This document shows, one piece after another, positions 1-8,168 of a DNA stretch of 64,000 nt. Origin of the DNA: Balneolia bacterium. GTDB taxonomy: Bacteria > Bacteroidota > Rhodothermia > Balneolales > Cyclonatronaceae. The first letter of the stretch is position 1, and the number at the start of each line of letters is the position of its first letter. Below the pieces are notes generated by a model. The model saw only the letters and a program-made list of their open reading frames with translations, did no database searches and had not been told where the DNA came from. The DNA lies in NCBI GenBank assembly GCA_022565795.1, contig JAIUMA010000004.1, positions 42,617 to 106,616 of the forward strand, read 5' to 3'. Both the position numbers and the translations under genes were made by a program.

Positions 1-728
1 TCGGCAAAATGGCTGTCATACGCGCTGTCGCCCATGAAGTAGATTTGTTGCCCTTGGTAGCGAATCATAAAGCCACCCCAAAGCCGCTTGCGCTCGTCGA
101 ACAGGCCGCGCTTTCCCCAGTGTCGTGCAGGAACGTAGGTGATTTCAAACTCCTCTTCGAGCCGGTACTTTTGATACCAGGCTGCTTCCTGAACGTTGTT
201 TTCGCTGAGCCATGGCTGTATCAGATCTTTGATTCTGAGTCCGGTGAGCACCTGTGCCTGCGGACACCTTTCGGCGATAAAACGAATCGTTTTTTGATCG
301 CAGTGATCGCGGTGATCGTGTGACAACAGGATGTAGTCAACTCCCGACAGGTCGTTGATATCAAAAGGCAGCGGGATGTGCCGCTTGAGCACGATATTCT
401 CGAAAAAGACAGGGTCGGTAAGCAGGGTTTTCCCCCCGAGACGGATGAGGAAAGATGCGTGGCCCAGCCAGATGATGGCATCTCGCTTTAAGGAAAAGAT
501 GTCCGGATTTTCCACAAAAGGCAGCTTTCGGTTGTCTTCATCTTTCTGCTTTTTTTGCGGGTTATCGGAGAATAGCTGCCATTGGAGCAGCATCTTGTAA
601 TTTGTTTTGAACGGCCCATACTGATTCACAAAACGGCCGCGGCCGTCGGTAAACGCTCCTTTCCACTCCGGATCCGGGTGGATGGTTTCCAATTCGGGGT
701 TTAGAAACACGGCTTGATCTACAGTCAT
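1..728 (-). CDS. MBL-fold metal-dependent hydrolase (UlaG/NAPE-PLD-like), 3' end cut
   Basis: The gene starts at the ATG at 726-728 and runs off the left edge, leaving about 242 codons. The metal-binding signature HDHRDH sits at residues 137-142. It is preceded by a WLGHASFLIRLGGKTLLTDP stretch (about 87-106), which is typical of the first strands of the UlaG/NAPE-PLD-like branch of metallo-beta-lactamase-fold hydrolases. Near the cut end a MGDSAYD segment supplies the next metal-binding Asp. No signal peptide is seen, so it is probably cytoplasmic. The substrate cannot be told from sequence: relatives act on phosphodiester or lactone bonds. The family is firm and the exact reaction is unknown. 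Confidence 0.88.
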   Translation of the reverse strand, partial: MTVDQAVFLNPELETIHPDPEWKGAFTDGRGRFVNQYGPFKTNYKMLLQWQLFSDNPQKKQKDEDNRKLPFVENPDIFSLKRDAIIWLGHASFLIRLGGKTLLTDPVFFENIVLKRHIPLPFDINDLSGVDYILLSHDHRDHCDQKTIRFIAERCPQAQVLTGLRIKDLIQPWLSENNVQEAAWYQKYRLEEEFEITYVPARHWGKRGLFDERKRLWGGFMIRYQGQQIYFMGDSAYDSHFA

Positions 729-804
729 TTTGAGTAGGGTCGATGTAATTCTTATCTGTTTGAACAGAAAGGACATAACATAAACAAATCAGACATGAGA
801 TGTT

Positions 805-1752
805 TTATTTTTTGCGAATCCAAAGGCTTGAGTTGCCGAAGGTTATTTTTGATGACGGCTGCCGTAGCATGAGCGGCAAAAACCGCTTGAGCATAGAACG
901 CTGATGCTCTTCCAGCCATGAGTTAAAAAACAGGATTTCAAAAGCCTTATTGTGCATCAGAAAGCTACGTAATACGTAGGCTTCATTCCATGCCCGTCCG
1001 TTATGGAACCACTTTTTGGGGTATTCGAAAGGCCACATCACATCATGAAAATGTATGATAACGCCGGGCTTCAGCACGGGAAGCACGCTGAACATGAGAT
1101 AGCTGAGGTCGCTTCCGGCCTTCATAACGTGCGACGAATCGATGAAGAGGATGTCGTTTTCTTCAAGCTGCTCAAAAACAGAAAGAGGAACCTGCTGAAC
1201 CGGTTTATTCAGAACCTGCTTTCGGCGGTGATCCTGATTGGTGAGCAGCTTATCCAGACGTTCCGGAAACGGCTCAATAAAGGTTAAGTGCGTGCTGCCT
1301 TCAAAAAAATACTCATCTGTATCCAGCATGGCCGCCGAAGAAAAGCCTGAGCCCACCTCGATGATGCGTTCAGGGCGAAAACTGCGCATCATACTGTATA
1401 AAACCACCGCATCGCCATAGCTGAAGTACGGATTATTAAAATGGTACCGGTTTGCCTCAGTAGGCTCATCGTTAAAGGGGATTTCATTTCTGAAGCTGGC
1501 AAACCTGCTGCAAAGCTCGAATTGAAGATGCTCGTTAAGATCAATACCCGGAACCGAAGCTACGGTTCGGTCGAACAGGGTACTAGCACTTTTGTTTACT
1601 TCATCGTGATCCGGCAGAGGAGAATAAAAATGGCCGGGAGGTGCAAATTGCAGGTAGCGGTAATTCGCCGACTTAACGATGGCAAGGGCATTCCTAACTT
1701 CCAGTAACCCGTGCCAGATTTTTCGTATGCGTTTGCGAAAAGGGAAATTCAT
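805..1752 (-). CDS. class I SAM-dependent methyltransferase (Methyltransf_24-like)
   Basis: A 315-residue protein with the SAM-binding loop EVGSGFSS at about residues 132-139. An acidic strand end, FIDSSHV, follows at about 203-209, then HFHDV, the usual order in Methyltransf_24-type enzymes. The first 30 residues are basic and the protein has no signal peptide. Such enzymes are often found among cell-surface sugar or secondary-metabolite genes, but the neighbours here give no such context, so the substrate is unknown. The ATG at 1750-1752 is the only good start. It lies 97 bp downstream of the AsmA-like gene on the same strand and could be co-transcribed with it. Confidence 0.8.
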   Translation of the reverse strand: MNFPFRKRIRKIWHGLLEVRNALAIVKSANYRYLQFAPPGHFYSPLPDHDEVNKSASTLFDRTVASVPGIDLNEHLQFELCSRFASFRNEIPFNDEPTEANRYHFNNPYFSYGDAVVLYSMMRSFRPERIIEVGSGFSSAAMLDTDEYFFEGSTHLTFIEPFPERLDKLLTNQDHRRKQVLNKPVQQVPLSVFEQLEENDILFIDSSHVMKAGSDLSYLMFSVLPVLKPGVIIHFHDVMWPFEYPKKWFHNGRAWNEAYVLRSFLMHNKAFEILFFNSWLEEHQRSMLKRFLPLMLRQPSSKITFGNSSLWIRKK

Positions 1753-1849
1753 AGATTTTTTGGTGATTTCAGTACTTCAAAATTCGTGGTTTTTAGGGCT
1801 TTCCTTGTTGGTGATTTGTTTACTCTCTTTTCACCAACATAAAACAATT

Positions 1850-3403
1850 TTAAAGTCTCAATACGATGTCAAAAATGCCGGATCTCAGCGTCTGCCACAG
1901 GTATTTAAAGAAGGGGTCTTCTTCGGGATCGCGCTCGTGCTTGATTTCTCCTTCCCTGATTTTCCCGTCAGAATCCGGCATATTGTTGGACCGTAGCGCA
2001 ATCTCATTTGCAAGAAAGGCCGCTATTCTTCCGGTTCTGGAGCGGCTGTAGTCGTCTTTATCTATGGGCTGTATCTTGAGGTCTTCGTACTGAATCTTCA
2101 TGCGACCCGTGGCCCGGTTGTCCTCCATTTCGAACGAAAAGGTAACGTCATGCGCCTTGCCGTCGGTTATTTCGATGCCCTCAATATCCTTGAAAACCGA
2201 ATTGAGCTGTTTCAGGTCGAACGGGTTGAGGCTGCCTGTGCCCCGCATGATGAACGGTCCGTCGTTTAGCGTAAAACGAAGCTCGGTGTTCAGCTCGGAA
2301 TGGTTCTGGAAATAAGTAGCGGCCGTTAGCACCGCAGGGTTGGAAGACTGCGAATCGACATCCCGCACGTAGGCCGTTGTGTTGCTGAAGCGAACGGTCC
2401 CCGGCCGCGCGCCGTCCTCCGCTTCCTCTGAATAGCTCACGTTTGCTTTGGCAATGGTAATGGTGCCCACCTTAAAATGATACGGTAGATCCTGAATCAT
2501 TTGGTTTAGCAGCTTGGGATCTCCTCTGTCGGGACTTTTATCGAGCTTTAGCGTGGTGGAAACGCCTATGGTAAACTCCTCGGCGTATACAGAATCCGCA
2601 ATAATGGTGTCTTCATTCAGAAATGCCAGATCATCAATACCTGAAATGCTCAGATTGTAGAGATCTATTTCGTACATATCGGTCCTGTATTCCAGCGTAC
2701 TAATGTACTGATCAAATCCACCCACAGGTATGAGCTGCAAAGATTTTAGTGAAGCACTACCGTCTTCCTGATTAAAGCTGAAGTCTGCCAGGGCAAAGCG
2801 ATAGCGATCCTCCGACAAATAAAAGCCAAGCGTATCCACACGAATGCTGTTATCCCGCTCCAGGCTGGAGAAGGATCCGTCGAGCAGGCTGAAGGCAAAT
2901 CCGCCTTTGAAATGGATCTCGTTATAACGGTGCCGTTCTTCACCTTTATCACGCAGCACCAGGGTTCCGTTCGTAAGGTTGAAGTCTCGCAAAACAGCCT
3001 TATTGATTCCGGGCTGATCTTCCGGGTCGGTATCGGCACTTTCGTCCTCTCCGTTGGTGAACAGGGCTTCATCCCAGTCCGCGTGAAAATCATCCGCCTT
3101 GAAACTGCTTATCACTACGCGCTTGCGAATCAGGGAAATAAGGCTGAGGCCTTCCATGCTGAAAGAAGTTGCGCGAAACAGCGTGCGGTCTTCCGGCAGG
3201 TGATTTACGGTGATGTTCTCCATGACAACGGAGCGGCTTATCAGCGAAACCGAAGCCTCGTCTATTTCAACGCTGAAATCTGTCCCCAGCTGATCTTCCA
3301 GCATGGCGGCGATATCGTCTCCGTCTATGGATGATACATAGATAAACAGGCCGGAAACCAGCAGCGCAACGGCAAGAATAAGGCCTGCAAGAAACTTTTT
3401 CAT
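1850..3403 (-). CDS. AsmA/DUF748-like membrane-anchored protein
   Basis: A 517-residue protein with a single N-terminal membrane segment (about residues 4-25) followed by a long beta-rich periplasmic region. It opens with the pattern seen in AsmA-type proteins: a segment near residues 38-70 reading like 'QLGTDFSVEIDEASVSL', then further strand-rich stretches. AsmA-like proteins are bridge-like lipid-transfer or envelope assembly factors. At this length it is a small member, closer to the DUF748 type. No partner genes for envelope assembly lie next to it. The family assignment rests on overall pattern rather than on a catalytic motif, so confidence is moderate. Confidence 0.6.
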   Translation of the reverse strand: MKKFLAGLILAVALLVSGLFIYVSSIDGDDIAAMLEDQLGTDFSVEIDEASVSLISRSVVMENITVNHLPEDRTLFRATSFSMEGLSLISLIRKRVVISSFKADDFHADWDEALFTNGEDESADTDPEDQPGINKAVLRDFNLTNGTLVLRDKGEERHRYNEIHFKGGFAFSLLDGSFSSLERDNSIRVDTLGFYLSEDRYRFALADFSFNQEDGSASLKSLQLIPVGGFDQYISTLEYRTDMYEIDLYNLSISGIDDLAFLNEDTIIADSVYAEEFTIGVSTTLKLDKSPDRGDPKLLNQMIQDLPYHFKVGTITIAKANVSYSEEAEDGARPGTVRFSNTTAYVRDVDSQSSNPAVLTAATYFQNHSELNTELRFTLNDGPFIMRGTGSLNPFDLKQLNSVFKDIEGIEITDGKAHDVTFSFEMEDNRATGRMKIQYEDLKIQPIDKDDYSRSRTGRIAAFLANEIALRSNNMPDSDGKIREGEIKHERDPEEDPFFKYLWQTLRSGIFDIVLRL

Positions 3404-3569
3404 GATGTGTAGCCGGACGCGAGGTGAAAGAGGGAAGGCTTTATCAATCCCCGGTTAAGCCTTTGATAAATTTGATATAAGCCGGTTCCTCAATATACAA
3501 AAAAAGCAGTGTGGTATAGCGAACGGCTTCCTAAAGCGCAGAAATCTGTAACTCACCAATGCTACAATA

Positions 3570-3604
3570 GAAACAGGATGACTCAAAGTGAGTCATCCTG
3601 TTTC
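3570..3604 (-). terminator. 16-bp perfect hairpin behind the YqaE-like gene
   Basis: The arms gaaacaggatgactca (3570-3585) and its exact complement (3589-3604) are separated by a 3-nt loop. The hairpin begins 3 bp after the stop codon of the small membrane protein gene on the minus strand. There is only a weak T-run after it, so it may act mainly as an RNA-stabilising or bidirectional stop. Confidence 0.7.
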
Positions 3605-3606
3605 AT

Positions 3607-3768
3607 TTAGTCGTTTTTGGCAATCACCCAGATGGCGTGAATAATACCCGGAACGAATCCAAGTATGGTGAGCAGAATGTTGATCCAAAACGCGGGTTTT
3701 ATACCAACGGTCAGGAATACGCCCAGCGGGGGGAGAATAATGGCAAAAATAATTCGAAGAATACTCAT
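3607..3768 (-). CDS. YqaE/Pmp3-family small membrane protein
   Basis: A 53-residue protein with two membrane segments (about residues 4-24 and 29-49), joined by a short loop. The middle and end show the family features of PMP3/YqaE/stress-induced hydrophobic proteins: ILPPLGVFLTVG, then WINILLTILGFVPGIIHA. The usual length in bacteria is 50-55 residues, so it is complete. These proteins sit in the inner membrane and are linked to salt and membrane-potential stress; the mechanism is not settled. It stands alone, with a strong hairpin directly after its stop codon. Confidence 0.9.
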   Translation of the reverse strand: MSILRIIFAIILPPLGVFLTVGIKPAFWINILLTILGFVPGIIHAIWVIAKND

Positions 3769-3881
3769 AAGCGAAAATTAGCTATTAGGTAGATAGATTC
3801 AGTTCAACCTGATGCTGCTTGTCTTACAGCATCGTACCGGATAATAGTGAAAAAAGATGAAATCCGTTGATTTCCAGCGGG

Positions 3882-4547
3882 TTAAAAAGGAGCGGGGCTT
3901 GTTATCACCATTTCTTTACCCGTTTTGGGATGTGTAAACCGCAGCAGGTGCGCGTGCAGATGGAGCCGGATTTGAGAATCCTGAGTGTGCTGAATGTCTG
4001 CAGCGCCGTAATGCGTGTCGCCTAAAATGGGATGACCAATATGCGACAGCTGCGCCCGAATCTGATGATAACGTCCGGTTTGAAGCACAATCTCCAGCAC
4101 GGCTGTTTTATCCCTTCTTTTGACAATCTCGTAGCTGAGCACAGCCTCTTTGCTGCCGGGTACGGCTTGTTCGCTCGCTTCCGATTTTCGCAGCTCGTCG
4201 TTTTTGGTAAGGTGATGGCGTAAGGTGCCGGAATCGGGTTCCGGGGTGCCTTCCACTACGGCCGTGTAGCGTTTTTCGACTCTGCGGTTGGCAAAATCGT
4301 TGTTCAGCTGCTTCAGAATGGATGGCTTTTTGGCAATCACCACCACGCCGCTTGTAGGCTTATCCAGCCGGTGCACGATCCCGGGACCTTTTTTGATTCT
4401 GATTTCACGCCCGCACCGTTCCCGCACAAAATCCTCCAGATTGGGCGTTCCAAACGGATCGCTTTCTACCTGTACGCCAACGGGTTTATTCAGCACAATC
4501 AGGTCGGCATCGTTGTACAGTATTTCGATCTCGGTTTCGGGCTGCAT
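3882..4547 (-). CDS. RluA-family RNA pseudouridine synthase
   Basis: Converts uridine to pseudouridine in rRNA or tRNA. The catalytic motif HRLDKPTSG is at residues 59-67 counted from the ATG at 4545-4547, with the catalytic Asp at 62. Other family blocks follow (RYHQIRAQLSHIGHPILGD). There is no S4 domain, so this is a short stand-alone catalytic protein of about 221 residues, like RluA/TruC-type members. An in-frame TTG at 4599-4601 would add 18 residues. I prefer the ATG because the conserved domain begins immediately after it and the extra residues look unlike a domain. The target RNA is not predictable. Confidence 0.9.
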   Translation of the reverse strand: MQPETEIEILYNDADLIVLNKPVGVQVESDPFGTPNLEDFVRERCGREIRIKKGPGIVHRLDKPTSGVVVIAKKPSILKQLNNDFANRRVEKRYTAVVEGTPEPDSGTLRHHLTKNDELRKSEASEQAVPGSKEAVLSYEIVKRRDKTAVLEIVLQTGRYHQIRAQLSHIGHPILGDTHYGAADIQHTQDSQIRLHLHAHLLRFTHPKTGKEMVITSPAPF

Positions 4548-4601
4548 GCAGGATGAAGGGTTTGGTAAGTAGAATTGGGGTATAATCACATTACCCTGCA
4601 A

Positions 4602-5571
4602 AGATACAGCTTAGATTTTTGAGATCTGATTGATGATATGCGATTTTTGATTGGGGGGGAGGGGGACTACCAATCCGCGGGCTAGCGGAACGAAGGTTCA
4701 CTAAAAAGATGATAATCCGGCGCCAAAAAAACTTCCCTCCTGAGCGGCACATTGTGATTATAAGAACCGAAGTTTGATAACCTAATTTCAATCGAATGAA
4801 ATAAAGCATGCCCGCAGGATCTCCCATCATGTCTGCCCTGAGCGTAGTCGAATGGCTGGCAACTCTCGAATCGAAGGCTCAGTATCCATCCGGATTCAGC
4901 ACCTGATAGGAGGGGAACCCTGCCAAGTCTGGCAGGCAGGCACGAGGGCACGAAGGCCCGAAGATAGTCGAGAAGAGATTCTTCGCGAACTTCGTGCAAC
5001 CCTTCGCGAACTTCGCGGTTAAGCAAATCTGAAGGTTTTTACCGCGAAGTGCACGAAGTACGATCGCGAAGTGCACAAAGGTGTACAATAGTTTTTAATG
5101 AGTGTAATAAGCTCACTTGCCTCACCCACTCACCCCATCTCCCACTCTTTAAAAATCCCGGCCCAGTCCTGCTCATCAGAGTCCATCCCGAAAATCCTGC
5201 TTCAAAGAGCTGAACTGTGATTAGGTATGATTTTCCTGATGTGCTGTGATTTTTTGGGGGATAAAAAACCAAACTACAAAACCCAAAAAGACCGGAAACC
5301 CTTCTCGCCCTTCGAGCAAACCTTCGCGTTCCGTTGTGCCTGCATTCACACCTGAATGGTTAAGCAATCACCATTCAATCAAAATAAATAAGCAGATAAA
5401 AATAAATTGTATGCGTTTTTATAACAGCTAACCTTTTACAGTACTTATACTTAATTTTTTTTGCAGGGAGATATGGCCCTTGTTGTAAAACTAATTTTAA
5501 ATATAAATTGTTTTTTACATTGGGGGGGGGCTATAATAGCGTCGAACTGAAAATATTTAAGACTCTATTAC
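4602..5571. repeat. gene-free stretch with remnants of widespread intergenic repeats
   Basis: No gene is supported in this 970-bp stretch. Four types of degenerate repeat are visible: a 'gccctgagcgtagtcgaatgg' type near 4838-4858; a 'cctgccaagtctggcaggc' type near 4919-4937; runs of 'cttcgcgaacttcg' and 'accgcgaagtgcacgaagt' near 4980-5080; and 'atcccgaaaatcctgcttc' and 'gattttcctgatgtgctgtg' near 5186-5249. Open frames crossing it translate into low-complexity peptides and are rejected as genes. A G7-A-G5 tract lies at 4653-4665. The last 70 bp hold the promoter of the following lipoprotein gene. Confidence 0.7.
5508..5537 (+). promoter_or_regulatory. candidate promoter with a 9-G tract in the spacer
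   Basis: A TATAAT hexamer at 5532-5537 is preceded by TTGTTT at 5508-5513, giving an 18-bp spacer that contains nine consecutive G (5522-5530). The start codon of the lipoprotein follows at 5572. Gain or loss of a G would change the spacer length. The elements resemble a sigma-70-type promoter rather than the Bacteroidota TTG/TAnnTTTG form, so the assignment is inferred. Confidence 0.45.
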
Positions 5572-7023
5572 ATGCGACCATTTTATTTAAAATCGGCACT
5601 CGTATTATCCTTTTGTTTTTTGCTTTTTCATCTGTCTTCATGTGACATGATTACGCAGGAGCGTTCCGGGATTGATGAGCAAATTGATAATCTGCCACCT
5701 CTCATCTTTAATCAAATTCCATTCCCCGGAAAAGGCCAACCAGGGATCTCCCTGAAGAATAATGACGATTTAGAAAAATTTATTGTAAATTACAGTACGT
5801 TAAACACTACCGACAAGGAAAAACCGTATACATACGACAGGTTCGAGATCGTTTTCCCTGATGAAGTACTTTCGCTGGCAGATGGCAAGACACGAACACT
5901 AAAAGTGAGTTTTACTATCACCACAGACGATGTTCGCACAGATTCACGTTCTAATGATGACGGAGATTCAATTGTTAGAACAGCTAATATGATTATTCCT
6001 GACCATGATATAGCCGAATCCATGGTAAGAGCGCATTTGAGAACGTTCCAATTGGATAGCTTCTGGTCCAATATTGCAGTTAAAAATGATTTAGAGCTTG
6101 ATCCAGAGTACGATTACACAATAAGAGTATTGTTGCCGGATGAATCTGTTTCAAACCGAAAATGTGACAGGCTGGTGGAAGAATGGTTTTGTGAAATTAT
6201 AGATGATTACTTAGAGTGCTATATGGCGCAAGTTTGCTACGCTAAATTCGAGGCCTGGGAAGGTGAGGGCGGTGGTAGCGATCCTGTCGATCCTGTCGAT
6301 CCCGGCGAACCCGGCGGCGGCACCCCGCCAATAGGCGATGATGATGATCCTTGTGATGAATTTGGTGGCGGCGATGATGGTGAGGGCGACACAGGGGGCG
6401 GACACGACAACGACGAAGATTTTTTACCCCGCTTGCTCGAATGCTCCGAATGCGACGCCCCAAACCCGCCAGGCTGGTGCCCGGTTGATGATGAGGAGGA
6501 AGAGGAGGAAGTGTGCGATACAGAAGATGAAATTATAAATCATTTAGGTGATCAAGGTGTTTTAAATGAACTTTGGGAACTTTCAAATTATACCGATAAC
6601 GAATTTGATAGGCTAGAACAAGGTGGATGGATTGTTGATGCAGGAAATGGGAACTTTGTGTTTCATGAATTTGGTGATGACTGGTTACGAAATGCGTGTA
6701 GAATCACTCATCCTGCAGAATTTGATATTCCAGAAGGAACTGTAGCAATGATCCATACACATCCATACACTGTAGGTGAAGAGATGTGGGCTTGTCTAAA
6801 TGTTCCTCAAGAAATAATTGATTTAGACCCAGATGGTTTTTCTAGTATAGTCAAAAAATATAATAACAACCCATCAGATCATGATATAAACTTTCTAAAT
6901 AGTTTGTCATCTATAGGTGTCAATATAGACGGGTACATTCTTGATAAGAATGGGATAATAAAATATGATAAAAACAGCACTGTAGCTGAAGTTGATCTTT
7001 ATGCTATCAGGTGCGGATATTAA
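5572..7023 (+). CDS. lipoprotein with acidic linker and C-terminal JAMM/MPN-like domain (toxin-like)
   Basis: A 483-residue protein. Residues 1-24 are a lipoprotein signal peptide ending in the lipobox LSSC (Cys24). Residues about 25-225 are an unrecognised domain. Residues about 227-330 are a Gly/Pro/Asp/Glu-rich linker holding DPVDPGEPGGGTPP, a CSEC...GWCP cysteine cluster and a DDEEEEEE run. The last 150 residues resemble a JAMM/MPN (JAB) metallopeptidase or deubiquitinase-like fold: IHTHP at 394-398 (His395, His397) and PSDHD at 434-438 supply the HxH...SxxD metal ligands. The part after about base 6530 is clearly more AT-rich than the linker, which suggests a separately acquired module. 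The layout (export signal, constant linker, C-terminal enzyme) resembles polymorphic toxins. Function is not proven. Confidence 0.75.
   Translation: MRPFYLKSALVLSFCFLLFHLSSCDMITQERSGIDEQIDNLPPLIFNQIPFPGKGQPGISLKNNDDLEKFIVNYSTLNTTDKEKPYTYDRFEIVFPDEVLSLADGKTRTLKVSFTITTDDVRTDSRSNDDGDSIVRTANMIIPDHDIAESMVRAHLRTFQLDSFWSNIAVKNDLELDPEYDYTIRVLLPDESVSNRKCDRLVEEWFCEIIDDYLECYMAQVCYAKFEAWEGEGGGSDPVDPVDPGEPGGGTPPIGDDDDPCDEFGGGDDGEGDTGGGHDNDEDFLPRLLECSECDAPNPPGWCPVDDEEEEEEVCDTEDEIINHLGDQGVLNELWELSNYTDNEFDRLEQGGWIVDAGNGNFVFHEFGDDWLRNACRITHPAEFDIPEGTVAMIHTHPYTVGEEMWACLNVPQEIIDLDPDGFSSIVKKYNNNPSDHDINFLNSLSSIGVNIDGYILDKNGIIKYDKNSTVAEVDLYAIRCGY
6280..6480 (+). repeat. linker module, copy 1
   Basis: This segment of the lipoprotein gene encodes the Pro/Gly/Asp linker and the Cys cluster. 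It is repeated at high identity at 7780-7972. Shared blocks include 'gatcccggcgaacccggcgg', 'gatgatgatgatccttgtga' (with one change) and 'tgcgacgccccaaacccgcc'. The copies differ mainly between the acidic part and the CxxC part. Confidence 0.85.
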
Positions 7024-7050
7024 TTTTTAATCTGTAACTTTAATAAAAAC

Positions 7051-7524
7051 ATGATTTTTATTTCTATTTTACTAGTGTTTTCTACCTTGCATTCATTCTC
7101 AGGAAATATTGAGAAGCACGAATTGGTTGACGCAAATGTTTTAACGTTCAATGTAGAATATGTTGGTTGCCCAGATGGGTCAAATACCTTGAAAACTAAT
7201 ACCTTGAGAATTACTGATAATATATTATCCTCTCAAGATTCAAATTATATCCACTTGAGATCCGAGTTGAATATGAGTCTGATTGAGTCTCAGGACCTTA
7301 GGATGCTTGAAAGTCCGATCGATAGTTTGGCTTGTGAGCAAATAAACCAGTTTTTAAATGAGTACCAAGTGGGATTTGATGACGATAACTTTACGGCTAT
7401 ATATTACGAAGCTGGTGGGTTCTATTTTGCATCATTTGGCATCCAGTCAGGAAACATGATTGGTTTCGTTCCTATATACACATTTAATGAGGATTTTGAG
7501 CTAATTTATGTTTGGGTTGAATAA
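7051..7524 (+). CDS. unknown secreted protein, candidate immunity partner
   Basis: A 157-residue protein starting 27 bp after the JAMM-like lipoprotein gene on the same strand. Residues 1-18 look like a short signal peptide (MIFISILLVFSTLHSFSG). The mature part is acidic and has two cysteines (in YVGCPDG and LACEQ). I do not recognise a family. Its base composition is as AT-rich as the end of the preceding gene. Size, position, export signal and composition fit a periplasmic immunity protein for the upstream module, but that role is inferred only from context. Confidence 0.6.
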   Translation: MIFISILLVFSTLHSFSGNIEKHELVDANVLTFNVEYVGCPDGSNTLKTNTLRITDNILSSQDSNYIHLRSELNMSLIESQDLRMLESPIDSLACEQINQFLNEYQVGFDDDNFTAIYYEAGGFYFASFGIQSGNMIGFVPIYTFNEDFELIYVWVE

Positions 7525-7571
7525 TCGAAAGCTATGATCAAACTGGTTTTAACAACCATTGCCGGCTCCGG

Positions 7572-8168
7572 GTGAAAACGCCTGTGCGGATTACTCAGGA
7601 TGTTGAAGTAATTACTCCATTTAACAGCGGCAGCCCTTGTGATAGTGTTATTGAGACAATATGGGAATATTGTGAATATATACCAGAATTAGATAATTGG
7701 TCATGTATTACGGAATTTATGTGTGTGTCAAAGTCAGAAGTGATTGACCCCGGTGGTGATGGCGAAGGGAGTGGACCCAGTGATCCTGTCGATCCCGGCG
7801 AACCCGGCGGCGGCACCCCACCAGTAGGCGATGATGATGACCCTTGTGATGAATTTGGCGGCGGCGATGATGGTGACGGAACAGGATGTAGCGATAGCGA
7901 CGAGGACTTTGCGCCCCACATGGCTGAATGCACTGAATGCGACGCCCCAAACCCGCCAGACTGGTGCCCTGCTGCTTCGCGAAGCATCCGGATACCTCAG
8001 CGTTCTGCAAAAAAGTCTTTTTCCACCATCATCAATAAAGCCCTGCTTCAAATTGCGCCATTAAGCGTGTACTCCGCTCCCTTTGCGTCCATTTCTTTGC
8101 GTCCCGTCAAAAGTGCTAATCAGCCCGCAGATACAGCGTTTCGGGCCCGCCGAGGTGGGCTTCGCTAA
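7572..8168 (+). pseudogene. truncated second copy of the lipoprotein linker region
   Basis: An open frame beginning with GTG at 7572 has no signal peptide. Residues about 15-135 match residues about 185-310 of the JAMM-like lipoprotein: the 'P..S.S..CD' block, DPVDPGEPGGGTPP, DDDDPCDEFGGGDDG and TECDAPNPPDWCP. After the Cys cluster the frame runs into unrelated, low-quality peptide (from about base 7975). It then overlaps by 53 bp the end of the convergent lipoprotein gene. So both the export signal and the C-terminal domain are missing. I read it as an orphan or decayed cassette. A translated product cannot be excluded. Confidence 0.65.
7780..7972 (+). repeat. linker module, copy 2
   Basis: Second copy of the linker-coding segment found at 6280-6480, inside the truncated gene. 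Identity is high across 'gatcctgtcgatcccggcga' and the Cys-cluster codons. The flanks on both sides differ from copy 1. Confidence 0.85.

Noticed and set aside
4682..5272. Several overlapping frames of 69-114 codons on the minus strand.
   Set aside because: They run through intergenic repeats and translate to low-complexity peptides with no domain; they disagree with each other in frame.
7717..8051. Long open frames on the minus strand across the linker copies (also 6211-6463).
   Set aside because: They are antisense to the Gly/Asp-rich linker codons, are rich in Arg/His/Ser as expected of a mirror frame, and have no start signal.
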